Notes: generated from the letters alone by a model not told the origin. A stretch of 20,547 nucleotides of DNA from an uncultured Muribaculaceae bacterium (GCA_934636465.1 CAKUAR010000028.1:1-20547), one strand, 5' to 3'; positions 8,724 to 18,416 are shown, counted from the stretch's first letter. Program-made: numbers and translations.

Positions 8724-9263
8724 ATGAACGACGGACTTATTCCTAATCGATATGCCAAGGCGCTCTATAAATACTCGCTCGAACAGGGCGACTCGCAGGG
8801 CGTGTATGGCGAAATGAAGCAACTGAACGATAGTTTCGTGTCGGCAGCAGCCCTCAAGGCCACTGTCAACAATCCGTTTATTGCCGTTGCTGATAAGGAA
8901 AAAGTGCTGCTCACGGCGGCCGGAGCCCAACCCGGCAGCACACTCGACAAGTTCTTCAATATGGTAATTGGGCATAACCGTGCCGAATTTTTGCAATCGA
9001 TGGCTCTGGCCTATGTTAAGCTCTATCGTGAAGCCAATAACATAGCCCGTGTGGAGATTGCAACGGCTGCTGAAGTGCCTGCGGAGAAATTAAAGGCTAT
9101 CGAGGCAATCGTCACGCGCCAGCTTGGCGGTAAGACGCTCGAACTGACCACTAAGGTTGATGCCGCCCTGATAGGCGGGTTTGTAATCAATGTGGACAAT
9201 CTCGTGCTCGACGCCTCGGTAAAGAGTGAATTAGAAAAATTGCGTTTAAAACTATTAAGTTAA
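8724..9263 (+). CDS. atpH: F1Fo ATP synthase subunit delta
   Basis: The 179-aa protein is the OSCP/delta subunit that links the b stalk to the top of F1. The N-terminal six-helix domain opens with [18 protein letters not shown] (about 5-22). The C-terminal domain carries the family motif [20 protein letters not shown] (about 145-164), followed by [15 protein letters not shown]. Length and position between b and alpha are standard. Its stop codon is one base away from the atpA start, so the two are likely coupled. Confidence 0.94.
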   Translation: MNDGLIPNRYAKALYKYSLEQGDSQGVYGEMKQLNDSFVSAAALKATVNNPFIAVADKEKVLLTAAGAQPGSTLDKFFNMVIGHNRAEFLQSMALAYVKLYREANNIARVEIATAAEVPAEKLKAIEAIVTRQLGGKTLELTTKVDAALIGGFVINVDNLVLDASVKSELEKLRLKLLS

Positions 9264-9264
9264 A

Positions 9265-10842
9265 GTGATAAACCCAAGTGAAATATCAGATGTTCTGAAG
9301 CAACAGCTCAGTGATGTGCAGCATCAAGTGGCATTTGAGGAAACAGGCACCGTGCTTAACGTGGGCGACGGAGTGGCTCATGTGTATGGTCTCGACAATG
9401 TGCAAGCCAACGAGCTTGTGGAGTTTGAGAACGGTGTGACAGGTGTTGCGATGAACCTTGAGGAAAGCAATGTCGGTGTGATTTTGCTTGATAAAGTTGA
9501 CACTGTGGCAGAGAGCATGAAAGTGCGCCGCACAGGTCAAATCGCCTCAATTCCAGTGGGAGAAGGCTTGATGGGCCGCGTAATCAACGTGCTCGGTGAG
9601 CCGATTGACGGCAAAGGACCCATTGAGGGCAACTTGGTGCGTCTGCCACTCGACAGAAAAGCTCCTGGTGTTATCTTCCGTCAGCCTGTGGAGGAACCAC
9701 TGCAAACCGGATTGAAAGCCATCGACTCGATGATTCCAATCGGTAGAGGCCAGCGTGAGTTGATTATCGGCGATCGTCAGATAGGCAAGACTGCCATAGC
9801 TGTTGACACTATAATCAACCAGAAATCGGAATATGAGGCAGGCAAGCCAGTGTATTGCATATATGTGGCAATAGGCCAGAAGGCTTCTACGGTGGCTTCG
9901 CTCGTGAACACGCTCACAAAATATGGGGCCATGCCCTACACTGTGGTGGTGGCAGCCACGGCAGCCGACTCGGCAGCCATGCGCTACTATGCACCGTTTG
10001 CCGGCGCTGCCATAGGTGAGTATTTCCGCGACTCTGGCCGCGACGCACTTGTGGTGTATGACGACCTGTCGAAACAGGCTGTGGCCTATCGTGAAATCTC
10101 GCTTATCTTGAAGCGTCCTTCGGGTCGTGAGGCATATCCTGGCGACATCTTCTATCTGCATAGCCGTCTGCTCGAAAGAGCTGCGCGCATCAATGACAAT
10201 CAGGAGGTGGCAGCTGCAATGAACGACCTTCCAGAGGCTTTGAAGCCTATGGTGAAGGGTGGCGGTTCGCTGACGGCTCTGCCTATCATTGAGACTCAAG
10301 CCGGCGATGTGTCGGCATATATACCTACCAACGTGATTTCAATCACCGACGGTCAGATTTATCTGGAGTCGGGATTGTTTAACAACGGAATACGCCCGGC
10401 TGTGAATGTGGGTATCTCGGTGTCGCGTGTGGGTGGTAATGCCCAAATCAAGGCTATGAAGAAGGTGGCAGGAACACTGAAGATTGCCCAGGCACAGTAT
10501 CGCGAGCTTGAATCGTTCACCAAGTTTGGTGGCGACATCGACCCTGTGACAGCCAAGACAATAGACACCGGCCGCAAGAACGAGCGTCTGCTTGTGCAGC
10601 CACAATATGAGCCTGTGAAAGTGGAGGAGCAAATTGCCGTGATTTATTGCGGTGTGAACGGTTTGCTCGGCGATGTGCCGCTCGACAAGGTGTCTGAATT
10701 TGAGAAATTGTTTGTGCAATATCTGCATGCCAAACATCAGGCTGACGTACTCGACGTGCTTAAATCGGGCAAAATCGACGATGATGTGAAGGCCAAACTT
10801 ACCGAAGCCGCCAAGGAAATCACTGGTAAGTATAGAGCTTAA
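9265..10842 (+). CDS. atpA: F1Fo ATP synthase subunit alpha (GTG start)
   Basis: The 525-aa non-catalytic nucleotide-binding subunit alternates with beta in F1. The N-terminal helix ([16 protein letters not shown]) binds delta. Walker A is GDRQIGKT at 169-176, and the arginine finger reaching the beta site is R388 in SVSRVGG. The start is GTG at 9265, one base after the atpH stop. No in-frame ATG lies nearby, and the start retains the family's conserved ISDVLKQQL motif. A segment at about 311-334 ([20 protein letters not shown] and following) is somewhat expanded compared with E. coli. The C-terminal helices run to KYRA. Confidence 0.97.
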   Translation: MINPSEISDVLKQQLSDVQHQVAFEETGTVLNVGDGVAHVYGLDNVQANELVEFENGVTGVAMNLEESNVGVILLDKVDTVAESMKVRRTGQIASIPVGEGLMGRVINVLGEPIDGKGPIEGNLVRLPLDRKAPGVIFRQPVEEPLQTGLKAIDSMIPIGRGQRELIIGDRQIGKTAIAVDTIINQKSEYEAGKPVYCIYVAIGQKASTVASLVNTLTKYGAMPYTVVVAATAADSAAMRYYAPFAGAAIGEYFRDSGRDALVVYDDLSKQAVAYREISLILKRPSGREAYPGDIFYLHSRLLERAARINDNQEVAAAMNDLPEALKPMVKGGGSLTALPIIETQAGDVSAYIPTNVISITDGQIYLESGLFNNGIRPAVNVGISVSRVGGNAQIKAMKKVAGTLKIAQAQYRELESFTKFGGDIDPVTAKTIDTGRKNERLLVQPQYEPVKVEEQIAVIYCGVNGLLGDVPLDKVSEFEKLFVQYLHAKHQADVLDVLKSGKIDDDVKAKLTEAAKEITGKYRA

Positions 10843-10858
10843 AAAAGATTGATGTGAA

Positions 10859-11746
10859 ATGGCAGCGTTAAGAGAATTGAAAGACCGTATCGGCTCGGTT
10901 GCCTCTACCCAGAAGACAACCAGTGCGATGAAGATGATTTCATCGGCCAAGATGCACAAGGCCGTGGGACAATTGCAGCGACTCAAACCATATCGCGGCA
11001 TGGTCCAGACGGTGATGGGGCATTTGCTGGGCACCGACATGGAGTTTTCTTCGCCTCTCATAGAGAGCCGTGAGGTCAAGAACTTGGCATTTGCCGTGTT
11101 TGGTTCCGATGACGGTTTGTGCGGAGCCTACAACGTCAATATATACAAGCAGCTTAAAGCATTGATAGCCGACACTCAAAAGCAACGCGGCAGCAATGTG
11201 GGCATCACCATATTGCCCGTGGGCAAGAAAATTGCCAAGGCAGCGCAGAGTCTTGCATCGGCAAGCGTGAAGGTGGAGACACTCGACTACATCAGCACAC
11301 GCAGCTCGCAAGAGCAGCTCGGCAAGTTTACGGACGTGTTGCGCAACGGCTTTCTCGAAGGCCGCTTCGACATGGTGAGCGTGGTGTATGTGCACTTCAT
11401 CAGCAACAGCCGCCAGAGGCTTCAGGTGGACCAGCTTCTGCCTGTTGACTATGCGCAGCTTGCTGCCGATGCCGACAAGACGGCCGCCAACAACCCTTGC
11501 ATTTTTGAGCCAGACGCCAACAGCATATTCAACAGTGTGCTTCCGCTGCATCTGCGTTCCACGATGCAGGAGATTTTCACCGAGAGTGCCGCGTCGGAGC
11601 AATGTGCCAGAGTGATGGCTATGCAGACAGCCAGCGACAATGCCCGCGACTTGCTCGACCAGCTCAACTTGGAGTATAACAAGTTGCGCCAGGAGAGCAT
11701 CACAACAGAGTTGCTCGACATAGCTGGAGGTCAGATAGACAGATAG
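10859..11746 (+). CDS. atpG: F1Fo ATP synthase subunit gamma (rotor shaft)
   Basis: The 295-aa protein shows the two ends that make the central coiled coil. The N-terminal helix is MAALRELKDRIGSVASTQKT with SAMKMISSAKMHKA. The C-terminal helix is AMQTASDNARDLLDQLNLEY through ITTELLDIAGGQIDR. Between them is a Rossmann-like domain containing FGSDDGLCGAYN. It is the last gene of the atp block. A hairpin with a T-rich tail starts 12 bp after its stop, the only terminator-like structure between the first nuo gene and the end of nuoN. Length is typical. Confidence 0.96.
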   Translation: MAALRELKDRIGSVASTQKTTSAMKMISSAKMHKAVGQLQRLKPYRGMVQTVMGHLLGTDMEFSSPLIESREVKNLAFAVFGSDDGLCGAYNVNIYKQLKALIADTQKQRGSNVGITILPVGKKIAKAAQSLASASVKVETLDYISTRSSQEQLGKFTDVLRNGFLEGRFDMVSVVYVHFISNSRQRLQVDQLLPVDYAQLAADADKTAANNPCIFEPDANSIFNSVLPLHLRSTMQEIFTESAASEQCARVMAMQTASDNARDLLDQLNLEYNKLRQESITTELLDIAGGQIDR

Positions 11747-11758
11747 AAACTAATTTAT

Positions 11759-11810
11759 GTGGTGGCTGAGCGCCCCTATGCCGAACTCGGCCACCACTTA
11801 TTTTTTATAA
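11759..11810 (+). terminator. Terminator-like hairpin between atpG and nuoI
   Basis: GTGGTGGCTGAG (11759-11770) pairs with CTCGGCCACCAC (11786-11797) over 12 bp with one G-T wobble. The loop is 15 nt, and TTATTTTTTATAA follows. The stem is strong and the tail T-rich, so an intrinsic terminator or partial attenuator on the plus strand is likely. No good Bacteroidetes promoter is visible between it and nuoI (11856), so read-through would be needed to express nuoI-N unless an unusual promoter is used. Confidence 0.7.
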
Positions 11811-11855
11811 ATTATTTAGGCGTAGGAACAAAATGAAATTGACTTATACTTTATT

Positions 11856-12473
11856 ATGAGCATCAAGGAGTATTTCTCATCGCTTTTTAAGGGTATTTAT
11901 AGCCTTATTAAGGGAATGGAGGTTACAGGTAAAGAGCTTGTGACACCTAAAGTTACTGAACAGTACCCCGAAAACCGAAAGACCAAGGTATGGCCGGCAC
12001 GGTTTAGAGGCACTTTGCAGTTTATTTACGACGAAAACGGTAATCATAAGTGCATTGCCTGCAAATCTTGTGAACGGAACTGCCCTAATGGTACAATTCA
12101 AGTTATCACCAAAATGGTGGATTTGCCCAACGGCAAGAAGAAAATGAAGCTCGACCGCTACATGTATGACCTCGGCAGCTGCACATTCTGCGATTTGTGC
12201 GTGCTCTCGTGTCCGACCAACGCCATTGAGTTTTCAAACGACTTCGAGCAGTCGGTGTTTGAGCGCTCGGCTCTGCTGAAGCAACTCAACTACCTGCCAG
12301 AGAAGGAGACTCCTGCTCCGGCCGTGAAGCCAGCCGCCACAGTGGCAGCCGTGAAAGATGAGAAAGCGGCACCAGCCGAAGCTGCTGCCAAGTCTCCGGC
12401 TCAAGAGACGAAATCGGAAGATAAGAGTGCTGAAGCACCAAGTTCCAAATCAGAAAATCAAGAAAATAAATAA
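11856..12473 (+). CDS. nuoI: NADH-quinone oxidoreductase (complex I) subunit I
   Basis: This is the peripheral-arm ferredoxin-like subunit holding clusters N6a and N6b, which pass electrons to N2 in NuoB. Both 8Fe ferredoxin motifs are complete: C66, C69, C72, C76 (CIACKSCERNCPNG) and C109, C112, C115, C119 (CTFCDLCVLSCPTNAIEF). After about residue 150 there is a 55-residue tail rich in Ala, Pro, Lys and Glu, absent from standard NuoI. The product is 205 aa. It is the first gene after the atp block and the hairpin, whereas elsewhere it normally follows nuoH. nuoJ starts two bases after its stop. Confidence 0.96.
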   Translation: MSIKEYFSSLFKGIYSLIKGMEVTGKELVTPKVTEQYPENRKTKVWPARFRGTLQFIYDENGNHKCIACKSCERNCPNGTIQVITKMVDLPNGKKKMKLDRYMYDLGSCTFCDLCVLSCPTNAIEFSNDFEQSVFERSALLKQLNYLPEKETPAPAVKPAATVAAVKDEKAAPAEAAAKSPAQETKSEDKSAEAPSSKSENQENK

Positions 12474-12475
12474 AA

Positions 12476-12991
12476 ATGGAATCAGTAGGAAATATTATTT
12501 TGTATTTCATAGTTGCGTTAGCAATTATCGTGTTTTCGGTACTGACGGTTTCGACGAAGAAAATTCTCCGTTCGGCAACCTATTTGCTTTTTGTGCTGTT
12601 TTCAACAGCGATTGCCTACTTCCAGATGGACTATGAGTTCCTGGGGTCGGTACAGCTCGCTGTTTATGCAGGAGGCATAGCCGTGTTGATAGTGTTTGCA
12701 ATCTTCCTCACCCAGCAACCGGGCAAGGACGCGGCACCGCTGGCATCGCACAAAAAGGCATTGGGCTTGACAGCATCGTTGGCAGGAGTGGCAGTGTGCG
12801 GTTACTCACTGTTTGCCTACGGCCAGTTTTGCTGTGCAAAGCTTGTGGGTGAAGCCAACTTCGACATTGCGGAGATAGGTCAGTTTCTGTTAAGCACAGA
12901 CAAGTATGGTTATTTGTTGCCATTTGAGGCAATAAGTGTGTTGCTTTTGGCATGTATAATTGGTGGAGTGGTAATTGCCCGAAGACGTTAA
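12476..12991 (+). CDS. nuoJ: NADH-quinone oxidoreductase (complex I) subunit J
   Basis: The 171-aa membrane subunit has about five hydrophobic segments. The conserved TM3 region reads LGSVQLAVYAGGIAVLIVFA (about 59-78), which in the family contains the pi-bulge and helps link quinone reduction to pumping. It lies two bases after nuoI and is followed by nuoK after 12 bp, the normal order. Length is typical. Confidence 0.95.
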   Translation: MESVGNIILYFIVALAIIVFSVLTVSTKKILRSATYLLFVLFSTAIAYFQMDYEFLGSVQLAVYAGGIAVLIVFAIFLTQQPGKDAAPLASHKKALGLTASLAGVAVCGYSLFAYGQFCCAKLVGEANFDIAEIGQFLLSTDKYGYLLPFEAISVLLLACIIGGVVIARRR

Positions 12992-13003
12992 AAGAAAGAA
13001 GTT

Positions 13004-13315
13004 ATGGATTTAACACTATTAATGTATCTTGTTCCCAGCCTTGTGATGTTTGGCTGTGGCGTTTATGGGTTCATTACCCGCAAAAACATGATTGCAATCT
13101 TGATTTCGCTGGAACTGATGCTCAATTCAGCGGACCTCAATTTTGTGGTATTTAACCGTTTTCTCTATCCAGGTCAAATGGACGGAATGTTCTTTACCTT
13201 GTTTGCCATTGCCATTGCGGCTGCCGAGACAGCTGTGGCGATAGCAATCATCATCAATGTGTATAGAGCGGTTAAGAATGTTGACATCAACCAAATTACT
13301 AAACTGAAATTCTAA
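13004..13315 (+). CDS. nuoK: NADH-quinone oxidoreductase (complex I) subunit K
   Basis: This is a 103-aa, three-helix membrane subunit related to MrpC. The two buried glutamates of the family's proton pathway are present: E37 in SLELMLNSADLNF and E75 in AAAETAVAIAIIINVYR. Length and position between nuoJ and nuoL are standard. nuoL begins 6 nt after its stop, so the pair is tightly coupled. Confidence 0.96.
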   Translation: MDLTLLMYLVPSLVMFGCGVYGFITRKNMIAILISLELMLNSADLNFVVFNRFLYPGQMDGMFFTLFAIAIAAAETAVAIAIIINVYRAVKNVDINQITKLKF

Positions 13316-13321
13316 AAAGTT

Positions 13322-15295
13322 ATGCCATTAAATTATACGATACTTGTTATTCTTATTCCTTTGGTGATGTTCGCCTTCCTTGGACTCGCCGGAGTGAAAA
13401 TGGGAAGAAAAATAACTGGTGTGCTGGGAGTGATTGGCATGGGTGTGACAACGGTGATAGCCTACGCCGCAGCCTTGACCTATTTCTTCGGCACTGACCA
13501 AGGACAAATTATCGACGGCGTTCGCCAGCAGCTCGTGCTGATGGATTGGGACTGGCTGTCGTTTACTGACAAACTGGTTGTGCGCATGGGCGTGTTGCTC
13601 GACCCCATTTCGGCAATGATGCTCATTGTGATTTCAACCGTGTCATTTATGGTTCACCTTTATAGCTTGGGCTATATGAGCGACGAGGAGCACAAACCAG
13701 AGAAGGGCTTCCAACGCTACTACTCTTATTTGGCTCTGTTCACGTTCTCAATGCTCGGCTTGGTGGTCTCGACCAACATTTTCCAAATGTTCATCTTCTT
13801 TGAGATGGTGGGTGTGTCGTCGTACTTGCTGATTGGTTTCTACTACAACTCGCCGGCTGCTGTTCACGCATCGAAAAAAGCTTTCATCGTGACACGTCTG
13901 GCCGACTTGTTCTTCTTGCTGGGAATCATGATTCTTTCTTATTACACCAACACGTTCGACTTCAAAGAGCTGATGGGTGTGCCTGGTTCTGACACCGCGG
14001 CATTCTCGATAGCAAGCGCAAGCGGTACCACATTCATGGGCTGCTCTGTGATGGCATGGGCGTTGACGTTTATCTTCATAGGAGGCGCAGGTAAGTCGGC
14101 TATGTACCCATTGCACATTTGGCTTCCTGACGCAATGGAGGGCCCGACTCCGGTTTCTGCCCTCATTCATGCTGCTACCATGGTTGTGGCAGGTGTGTTC
14201 CTCGTGGCACGCATGTTCCCTCTCTACATATTGCAGCAAGGCTGCATGGACATAATTTGCGTGGTGGGCGCATTCACGGCTTTCTATGCTGCGGCAGTGG
14301 CCTGCGTGCAGTCTGACATCAAGAGAGCCCTGGCATTCTCAACCATTTCGCAAATAGCTTATATGATGACATCGCTCGCCGTTTCGTCGGCCAACTGGAC
14401 GGTGGCTGCCGGCGGTTTGGGTTATATGGCATCAATGTTCCACTTGTTTACTCACGCCATGTTTAAGGCGTTGCTCTTCTTGTGCGCAGGTGCAATAATC
14501 CACGCAGTTCACAGCAACGAAAACACCGCAATGCATGGCTTGCACAAATATATGCCAATATGCAGCATAGCATTCTTGATAGGCTGCTTGGCAATTTCTG
14601 GTATTCCACCATTTGCAGGATTCTTCAGTAAGGACGAAATCTTGGTGGCATGCTATGAGAAGAACTTGTTCTGGGGATTGTGGATGGCACTTGTGGCTGG
14701 AATGACCGCATTCTACATGTTCCGCATCTACTTCCTGATATTCTTCTGGGACAAGCACGAGACTCCAGAGGGTTCGCATGAGCCTCACGAGGCACCGTGG
14801 ACCATGACTTTGCCGCTGATTATATTGTCGGTTGTGTCGTGCGTGGCAGGATTTGTTCCGGCTGGCGACCTCGTGACATGGGACGGCAAGCCGTTGCACA
14901 CCCACACCGAGTGGCCTGTGGCAATTTCAAGTATCTGTGTGGCACTGGTCGGCATAGGCCTTGCCTACAAACTCTATTTCAAGAAAAACGATTTGCCAGA
15001 GCGCATGAAGAACTCTTGCCTGGGCTTGTGGACTGCTGCATATCACCGTTTCTACATGGACGAGATGTATCAGTTCATCACACACAAAGTGATATTCCAA
15101 GGCATCTGCAAACCTATCGCATGGTTTGACCGTCACATCATCGACGGCACAATGAACCTGTTTGCCGATGTGACCAACTCGGCTTCGTTTGCAATACGCA
15201 AGTTGCAGTCGGGCAGCATACAGGGATATGTGATTGTTTATCTTATCGGCGCATTGCTTCTGGCAGCAGTGACAATAGTGTGTGTACTCATTTAA
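13322..15295 (+). CDS. nuoL: NADH-quinone oxidoreductase (complex I) subunit L (antiporter-like)
   Basis: The 657-aa distal pumping subunit has about 16 membrane segments and the long C-terminal lateral helix region typical of NuoL. Key charged residues are kept: E161 in FIFFEMVGVSSYLLIG (TM5), and the TM7 lysine K258 in GGAGKSAMYPLHIWLPDAM. These are followed by EGPTPVSALIHAATMVVAGV (about 273-292). The family signature around HIWLPDAM and SALIHAATMV is unambiguous. Order and spacing (6 nt after nuoK, 28 nt before nuoM) are normal. Confidence 0.97.
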   Translation: MPLNYTILVILIPLVMFAFLGLAGVKMGRKITGVLGVIGMGVTTVIAYAAALTYFFGTDQGQIIDGVRQQLVLMDWDWLSFTDKLVVRMGVLLDPISAMMLIVISTVSFMVHLYSLGYMSDEEHKPEKGFQRYYSYLALFTFSMLGLVVSTNIFQMFIFFEMVGVSSYLLIGFYYNSPAAVHASKKAFIVTRLADLFFLLGIMILSYYTNTFDFKELMGVPGSDTAAFSIASASGTTFMGCSVMAWALTFIFIGGAGKSAMYPLHIWLPDAMEGPTPVSALIHAATMVVAGVFLVARMFPLYILQQGCMDIICVVGAFTAFYAAAVACVQSDIKRALAFSTISQIAYMMTSLAVSSANWTVAAGGLGYMASMFHLFTHAMFKALLFLCAGAIIHAVHSNENTAMHGLHKYMPICSIAFLIGCLAISGIPPFAGFFSKDEILVACYEKNLFWGLWMALVAGMTAFYMFRIYFLIFFWDKHETPEGSHEPHEAPWTMTLPLIILSVVSCVAGFVPAGDLVTWDGKPLHTHTEWPVAISSICVALVGIGLAYKLYFKKNDLPERMKNSCLGLWTAAYHRFYMDEMYQFITHKVIFQGICKPIAWFDRHIIDGTMNLFADVTNSASFAIRKLQSGSIQGYVIVYLIGALLLAAVTIVCVLI

Positions 15296-15323
15296 AAACA
15301 ACGGTTTCGCTAAATTATAGATT

Positions 15324-16838
15324 ATGATTTTCTCTAATATATTAATTTATTTTGTGATAGTGCCACTCCTCACGTTTGGAGGGTTAGCCTTGTGCAGCAA
15401 CAAAGGCATTAAGGCAATCAGAGCCGTTGCACTGACGGGTGCCACAGTGCTAATGGCACTGGCAATAGCTCTGGTGGTGATGTTCTTGCAAGCCCGTGCG
15501 GCTGGAGATGCTTCAGAAATGCTCTTGCAGAGCAAGGTTATGTGGTATGCTCCGTTCAACATAGAATTGGCCCTTGGAGTAGATGGAGTGTCGGTTGTGA
15601 TGCTTCTGCTCTCGGCTTTCATCGTTCTGGCAGGCGTATTTGCCTCATGGAAGATTGACCCGCTGCCAAAGCAATTCTTCCTCTGGTTCTTCTTGCTCTC
15701 GACAGGTGTGTTCGGTTTCTTCATTTCAATCGACTTGTTCACCATGTTCATGTTCTATGAGGTGGCTCTCATTCCAATGTATCTTTTGATTGGTGTGTGG
15801 GGCAGCGGCAACAAGAACTATTCTGCCATGAAGCTAACGCTGATGCTTATGGGTGGTTCGGCATTCCTTATGCTGGGCATCATTGGCATCTACTTCCACT
15901 CGGCTGCCGATGGAAACCTGACTATGAATATTCTGGAAATTGCAAAAAACAACGCAATACCCCACACTTGGCAATATTATTTGTTCCCACTGACCTTTGT
16001 GGGCTTCGGTGTGCTTGGCGCAATGTTCCCATTCCACACTTGGTCGCCCGACGGTCACGCTTCAGCCCCAACGGCAGTGTCGATGCTTCACGCCGGAGTG
16101 CTCATGAAGCTTGGTGGTTATGGTTGCTTCAGAATTTCGATTTGCCTCATGCCATTTGCAGCCAATGAGCTTGCATGGGTGTTCCTCACACTCACTGGCA
16201 TAAGCATAGTGTATGGTGCGTTCAGCGCATGTGTGCAAACCGACCTCAAATACATCAACGCTTACAGTTCCGTTAGCCACTGCGGCATGGTGCTGTTTGC
16301 AATTTTGATGTTCAACACTACTGCAATGACGGGTGCCGTGCTTCAAATGTTGTCGCACGGATTGATGACAGCATTGTTCTTCGCGTTGATTGGTATGATT
16401 TATGGCCGCACCCACACTCGCGACATTCGCGACATGGGCGGCATGATGCACATAATGCCTTATCTGGGCGTGGGCTATGTGATAGCCGGTTTGGCATCGC
16501 TTGGTCTGCCTGGCTTGAGCGGATTTGTGGCAGAGATGACGATATTCGTAGGCTCGTTTATGCACAACGACATCTTCCACCGTGTGCTCACAATCATGGC
16601 CACAACATCAATCGTTATCACTGCGGTTTACATACTGCGTGTGGTGGGCAAGCTGCTCTTTGGCGAGGTGCAAAACGAAGCACACCGCAAGCTCACTGAT
16701 GCCACATGGTTTGAACGTGTGTCAACCGTGATACTGATGGCTGGTGTGTTTGCAATCGGTTGCTACCCCAACTTCTTCGTTAACATCATAAGCAGCAGCT
16801 TTGAGCCTGTGGTCAACGTGTTGTCGGGATTAATGTAA
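15324..16838 (+). CDS. nuoM: NADH-quinone oxidoreductase (complex I) subunit M (antiporter-like), TM7 Lys replaced by Leu
   Basis: The 504-aa pumping subunit has about 14 membrane segments. The TM5 glutamate is present (E146 in MFMFYEVALIPMYLLIG), as is the TM8 lysine (K262 in LHAGVLMKLGGYG). The region FPFHTWSPDGHASAPTAVSM (235-254) places it in the NuoM family. The residue nine before the conserved Trp, normally the essential TM7 lysine (K234 in E. coli NuoM), is Leu231 here (codon CTT at 16014-16016). NuoL and NuoN in this same operon keep that lysine at the same offset. This may be a variant of Bacteroidetes NuoM rather than a defect. The frame is intact. Confidence 0.95.
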   Translation: MIFSNILIYFVIVPLLTFGGLALCSNKGIKAIRAVALTGATVLMALAIALVVMFLQARAAGDASEMLLQSKVMWYAPFNIELALGVDGVSVVMLLLSAFIVLAGVFASWKIDPLPKQFFLWFFLLSTGVFGFFISIDLFTMFMFYEVALIPMYLLIGVWGSGNKNYSAMKLTLMLMGGSAFLMLGIIGIYFHSAADGNLTMNILEIAKNNAIPHTWQYYLFPLTFVGFGVLGAMFPFHTWSPDGHASAPTAVSMLHAGVLMKLGGYGCFRISICLMPFAANELAWVFLTLTGISIVYGAFSACVQTDLKYINAYSSVSHCGMVLFAILMFNTTAMTGAVLQMLSHGLMTALFFALIGMIYGRTHTRDIRDMGGMMHIMPYLGVGYVIAGLASLGLPGLSGFVAEMTIFVGSFMHNDIFHRVLTIMATTSIVITAVYILRVVGKLLFGEVQNEAHRKLTDATWFERVSTVILMAGVFAIGCYPNFFVNIISSSFEPVVNVLSGLM

Positions 16839-16875
16839 AAACAAGTGTAGAATTCTTAATCAGAAAAATAAAGAA

Positions 16876-18336
16876 ATGGATTATTCTCAGTTCTTAATGA
16901 TGCCGCAAGAAATAGGGCTGTTGCTTGTGTTCTTGTTAGTATTCCTCTATGACACATTTTTGCCAAAAAAATGTCAGACTTTCTTACCGACATTCACCAC
17001 AGTGCTTTTCGCTCTGTTCACAATAGCCAGCTTCGTGCCTTGTGAGATGGGTGTGGCTTTTGGCGGAATGTTTGAATCAAGTTCTGCCACTTGGGCCATG
17101 AAGTCGATTTTGAACATAGGCGTGTTCCTGGTGTTCCTTCAGGCCATAAAGTGGACCAACAGCGATTTCGTGAGCATGCGCCGCGGCGAATTCTACGAAC
17201 TCATATTGCTCACCTTGTTTGGCATGTATCTGATGATTTCGGGCCGTCACTTCCTCGTGTTTGTGATAGGACTTGAAACTGCCTCTCTGCCTATGGCTAC
17301 ACTTGTGGCATTTGAAAAACGCTACTATGAGTCGCATGAGGCAGCTGCCAAATATGTGATGACAGCCTTGTTCTCGTCGGCAGTGCTGCTGCTTGGCTTG
17401 TCGTTTGTGTATGGCTTGACTGGCTCGCTCTATTTCAAGAACATTGCATATAGCCTTGTTGGCAACCATTCGGCTCTGCTCATCACTGCAATTACATTTG
17501 TGATAGCTGGTGTGGGCTTCAAGTTGTCGCTTGTTCCGTTCCACTTGTGGACAGCCGACGTGTATGAGGGTGCGCCGACATCGGTAACGAGCTACTTGTC
17601 GGTGATATCAAAGGGTTCTGCTGCGTTTGCGTTCCTTGTGATTTTGGCGCAAGTGTTTGGCTCGGCCTACAGTGAGGTGTGGGAGTGGATTCTGTATGCT
17701 GTGATTGTGCTCACAATCACCATTGGCAACTTGTTTGCCATTCGCCAGCGCAACCTCAAACGCTTCCTCGCTTTCTCGTCAATTTCGCAGGCCGGCTACA
17801 TAATGCTTGGCATTATAGCAGCCAACACTGTGGGCATGGCGTCGATGATGTTCTACATCTTGGTGTATATATTCTCTAACCTTGCAGCCTTTGGCGTGAT
17901 TGCAGCCATTGAGCGCAAGACAGGCAAGGTGACAACTGACGACTACAACGGTCTCTTCAAGACAAACCCGTGGTTGGCGTTCACCATGATGCTTGCCATG
18001 TTCTCACTTGGCGGAATTCCACCGTTTGCAGGTTTCTTCAGCAAGTTCTTCATCTTTGTGGGTGCTTGCCACCAGGGAAGCGTGGCAATCTATGTGCTTG
18101 TGCTCATAGCTTTGATTAACACTATCATTTCGCTCTACTACTATCTGCTCGTGGTGAAGGCAATGTTTGTGCGTCAAGACGAGTGCGTGATACCGTCGTT
18201 CAAGAGCGCGTTCAGCGAGCGTCTGGGCATGGTGATTTGCACGCTTGGCATCATCTTCATTGGCCTTGCAAGCTGCATCTACGGTTATTTGTCGGCCGTA
18301 TCGACAGAAAGCGTGGGTCTGTTTGCCATGATTTGA
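16876..18336 (+). CDS. nuoN: NADH-quinone oxidoreductase (complex I) subunit N (antiporter-like)
   Basis: The 486-aa pumping subunit next to NuoK has about 14 membrane segments. The TM5 glutamate is E134 in FVIGLETASLPMATLVAF. The TM7 lysine is K216 in GVGFKLSLVPFHLWTADVYE, and the TM8 lysine is K246 in SVISKGSAAFAF. Also visible is LKRFLAFSSISQAGYIMLG in the second half. It is the last gene of the cluster, and a strong terminator starts 33 bp after its stop. Confidence 0.96.
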   Translation: MDYSQFLMMPQEIGLLLVFLLVFLYDTFLPKKCQTFLPTFTTVLFALFTIASFVPCEMGVAFGGMFESSSATWAMKSILNIGVFLVFLQAIKWTNSDFVSMRRGEFYELILLTLFGMYLMISGRHFLVFVIGLETASLPMATLVAFEKRYYESHEAAAKYVMTALFSSAVLLLGLSFVYGLTGSLYFKNIAYSLVGNHSALLITAITFVIAGVGFKLSLVPFHLWTADVYEGAPTSVTSYLSVISKGSAAFAFLVILAQVFGSAYSEVWEWILYAVIVLTITIGNLFAIRQRNLKRFLAFSSISQAGYIMLGIIAANTVGMASMMFYILVYIFSNLAAFGVIAAIERKTGKVTTDDYNGLFKTNPWLAFTMMLAMFSLGGIPPFAGFFSKFFIFVGACHQGSVAIYVLVLIALINTIISLYYYLLVVKAMFVRQDECVIPSFKSAFSERLGMVICTLGIIFIGLASCIYGYLSAVSTESVGLFAMI

Positions 18337-18368
18337 CAATATGAAATGACACTTTAGTGATATAGGAA

Positions 18369-18416
18369 CAAGGGGGGAGATGTGAGGCATGCAAATGGCA
18401 CATCTCCCTTGTTTTT
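18369..18416 (+). terminator. Intrinsic terminator after nuoN
   Basis: GGGAGATGTG (18375-18384) pairs with CACATCTCCC (18399-18408). After a three-G bulge on the 5' side, CAA (18369-18371) also pairs with TTG (18409-18411). The loop is 14 nt and T5 follows at 18412-18416. This is a convincing end for the nuo-atp-nuo transcript and separates it from the next two genes. Confidence 0.85.

Noticed and set aside
11823..18371. Shared TAGGAACAA near the nuoI start (11825) and before the nuoN terminator (18363), considered as insertion footprints
   Set aside because: A 9-base match in AT-rich intergenic DNA is readily due to chance, and the flanking similarity is not aligned.
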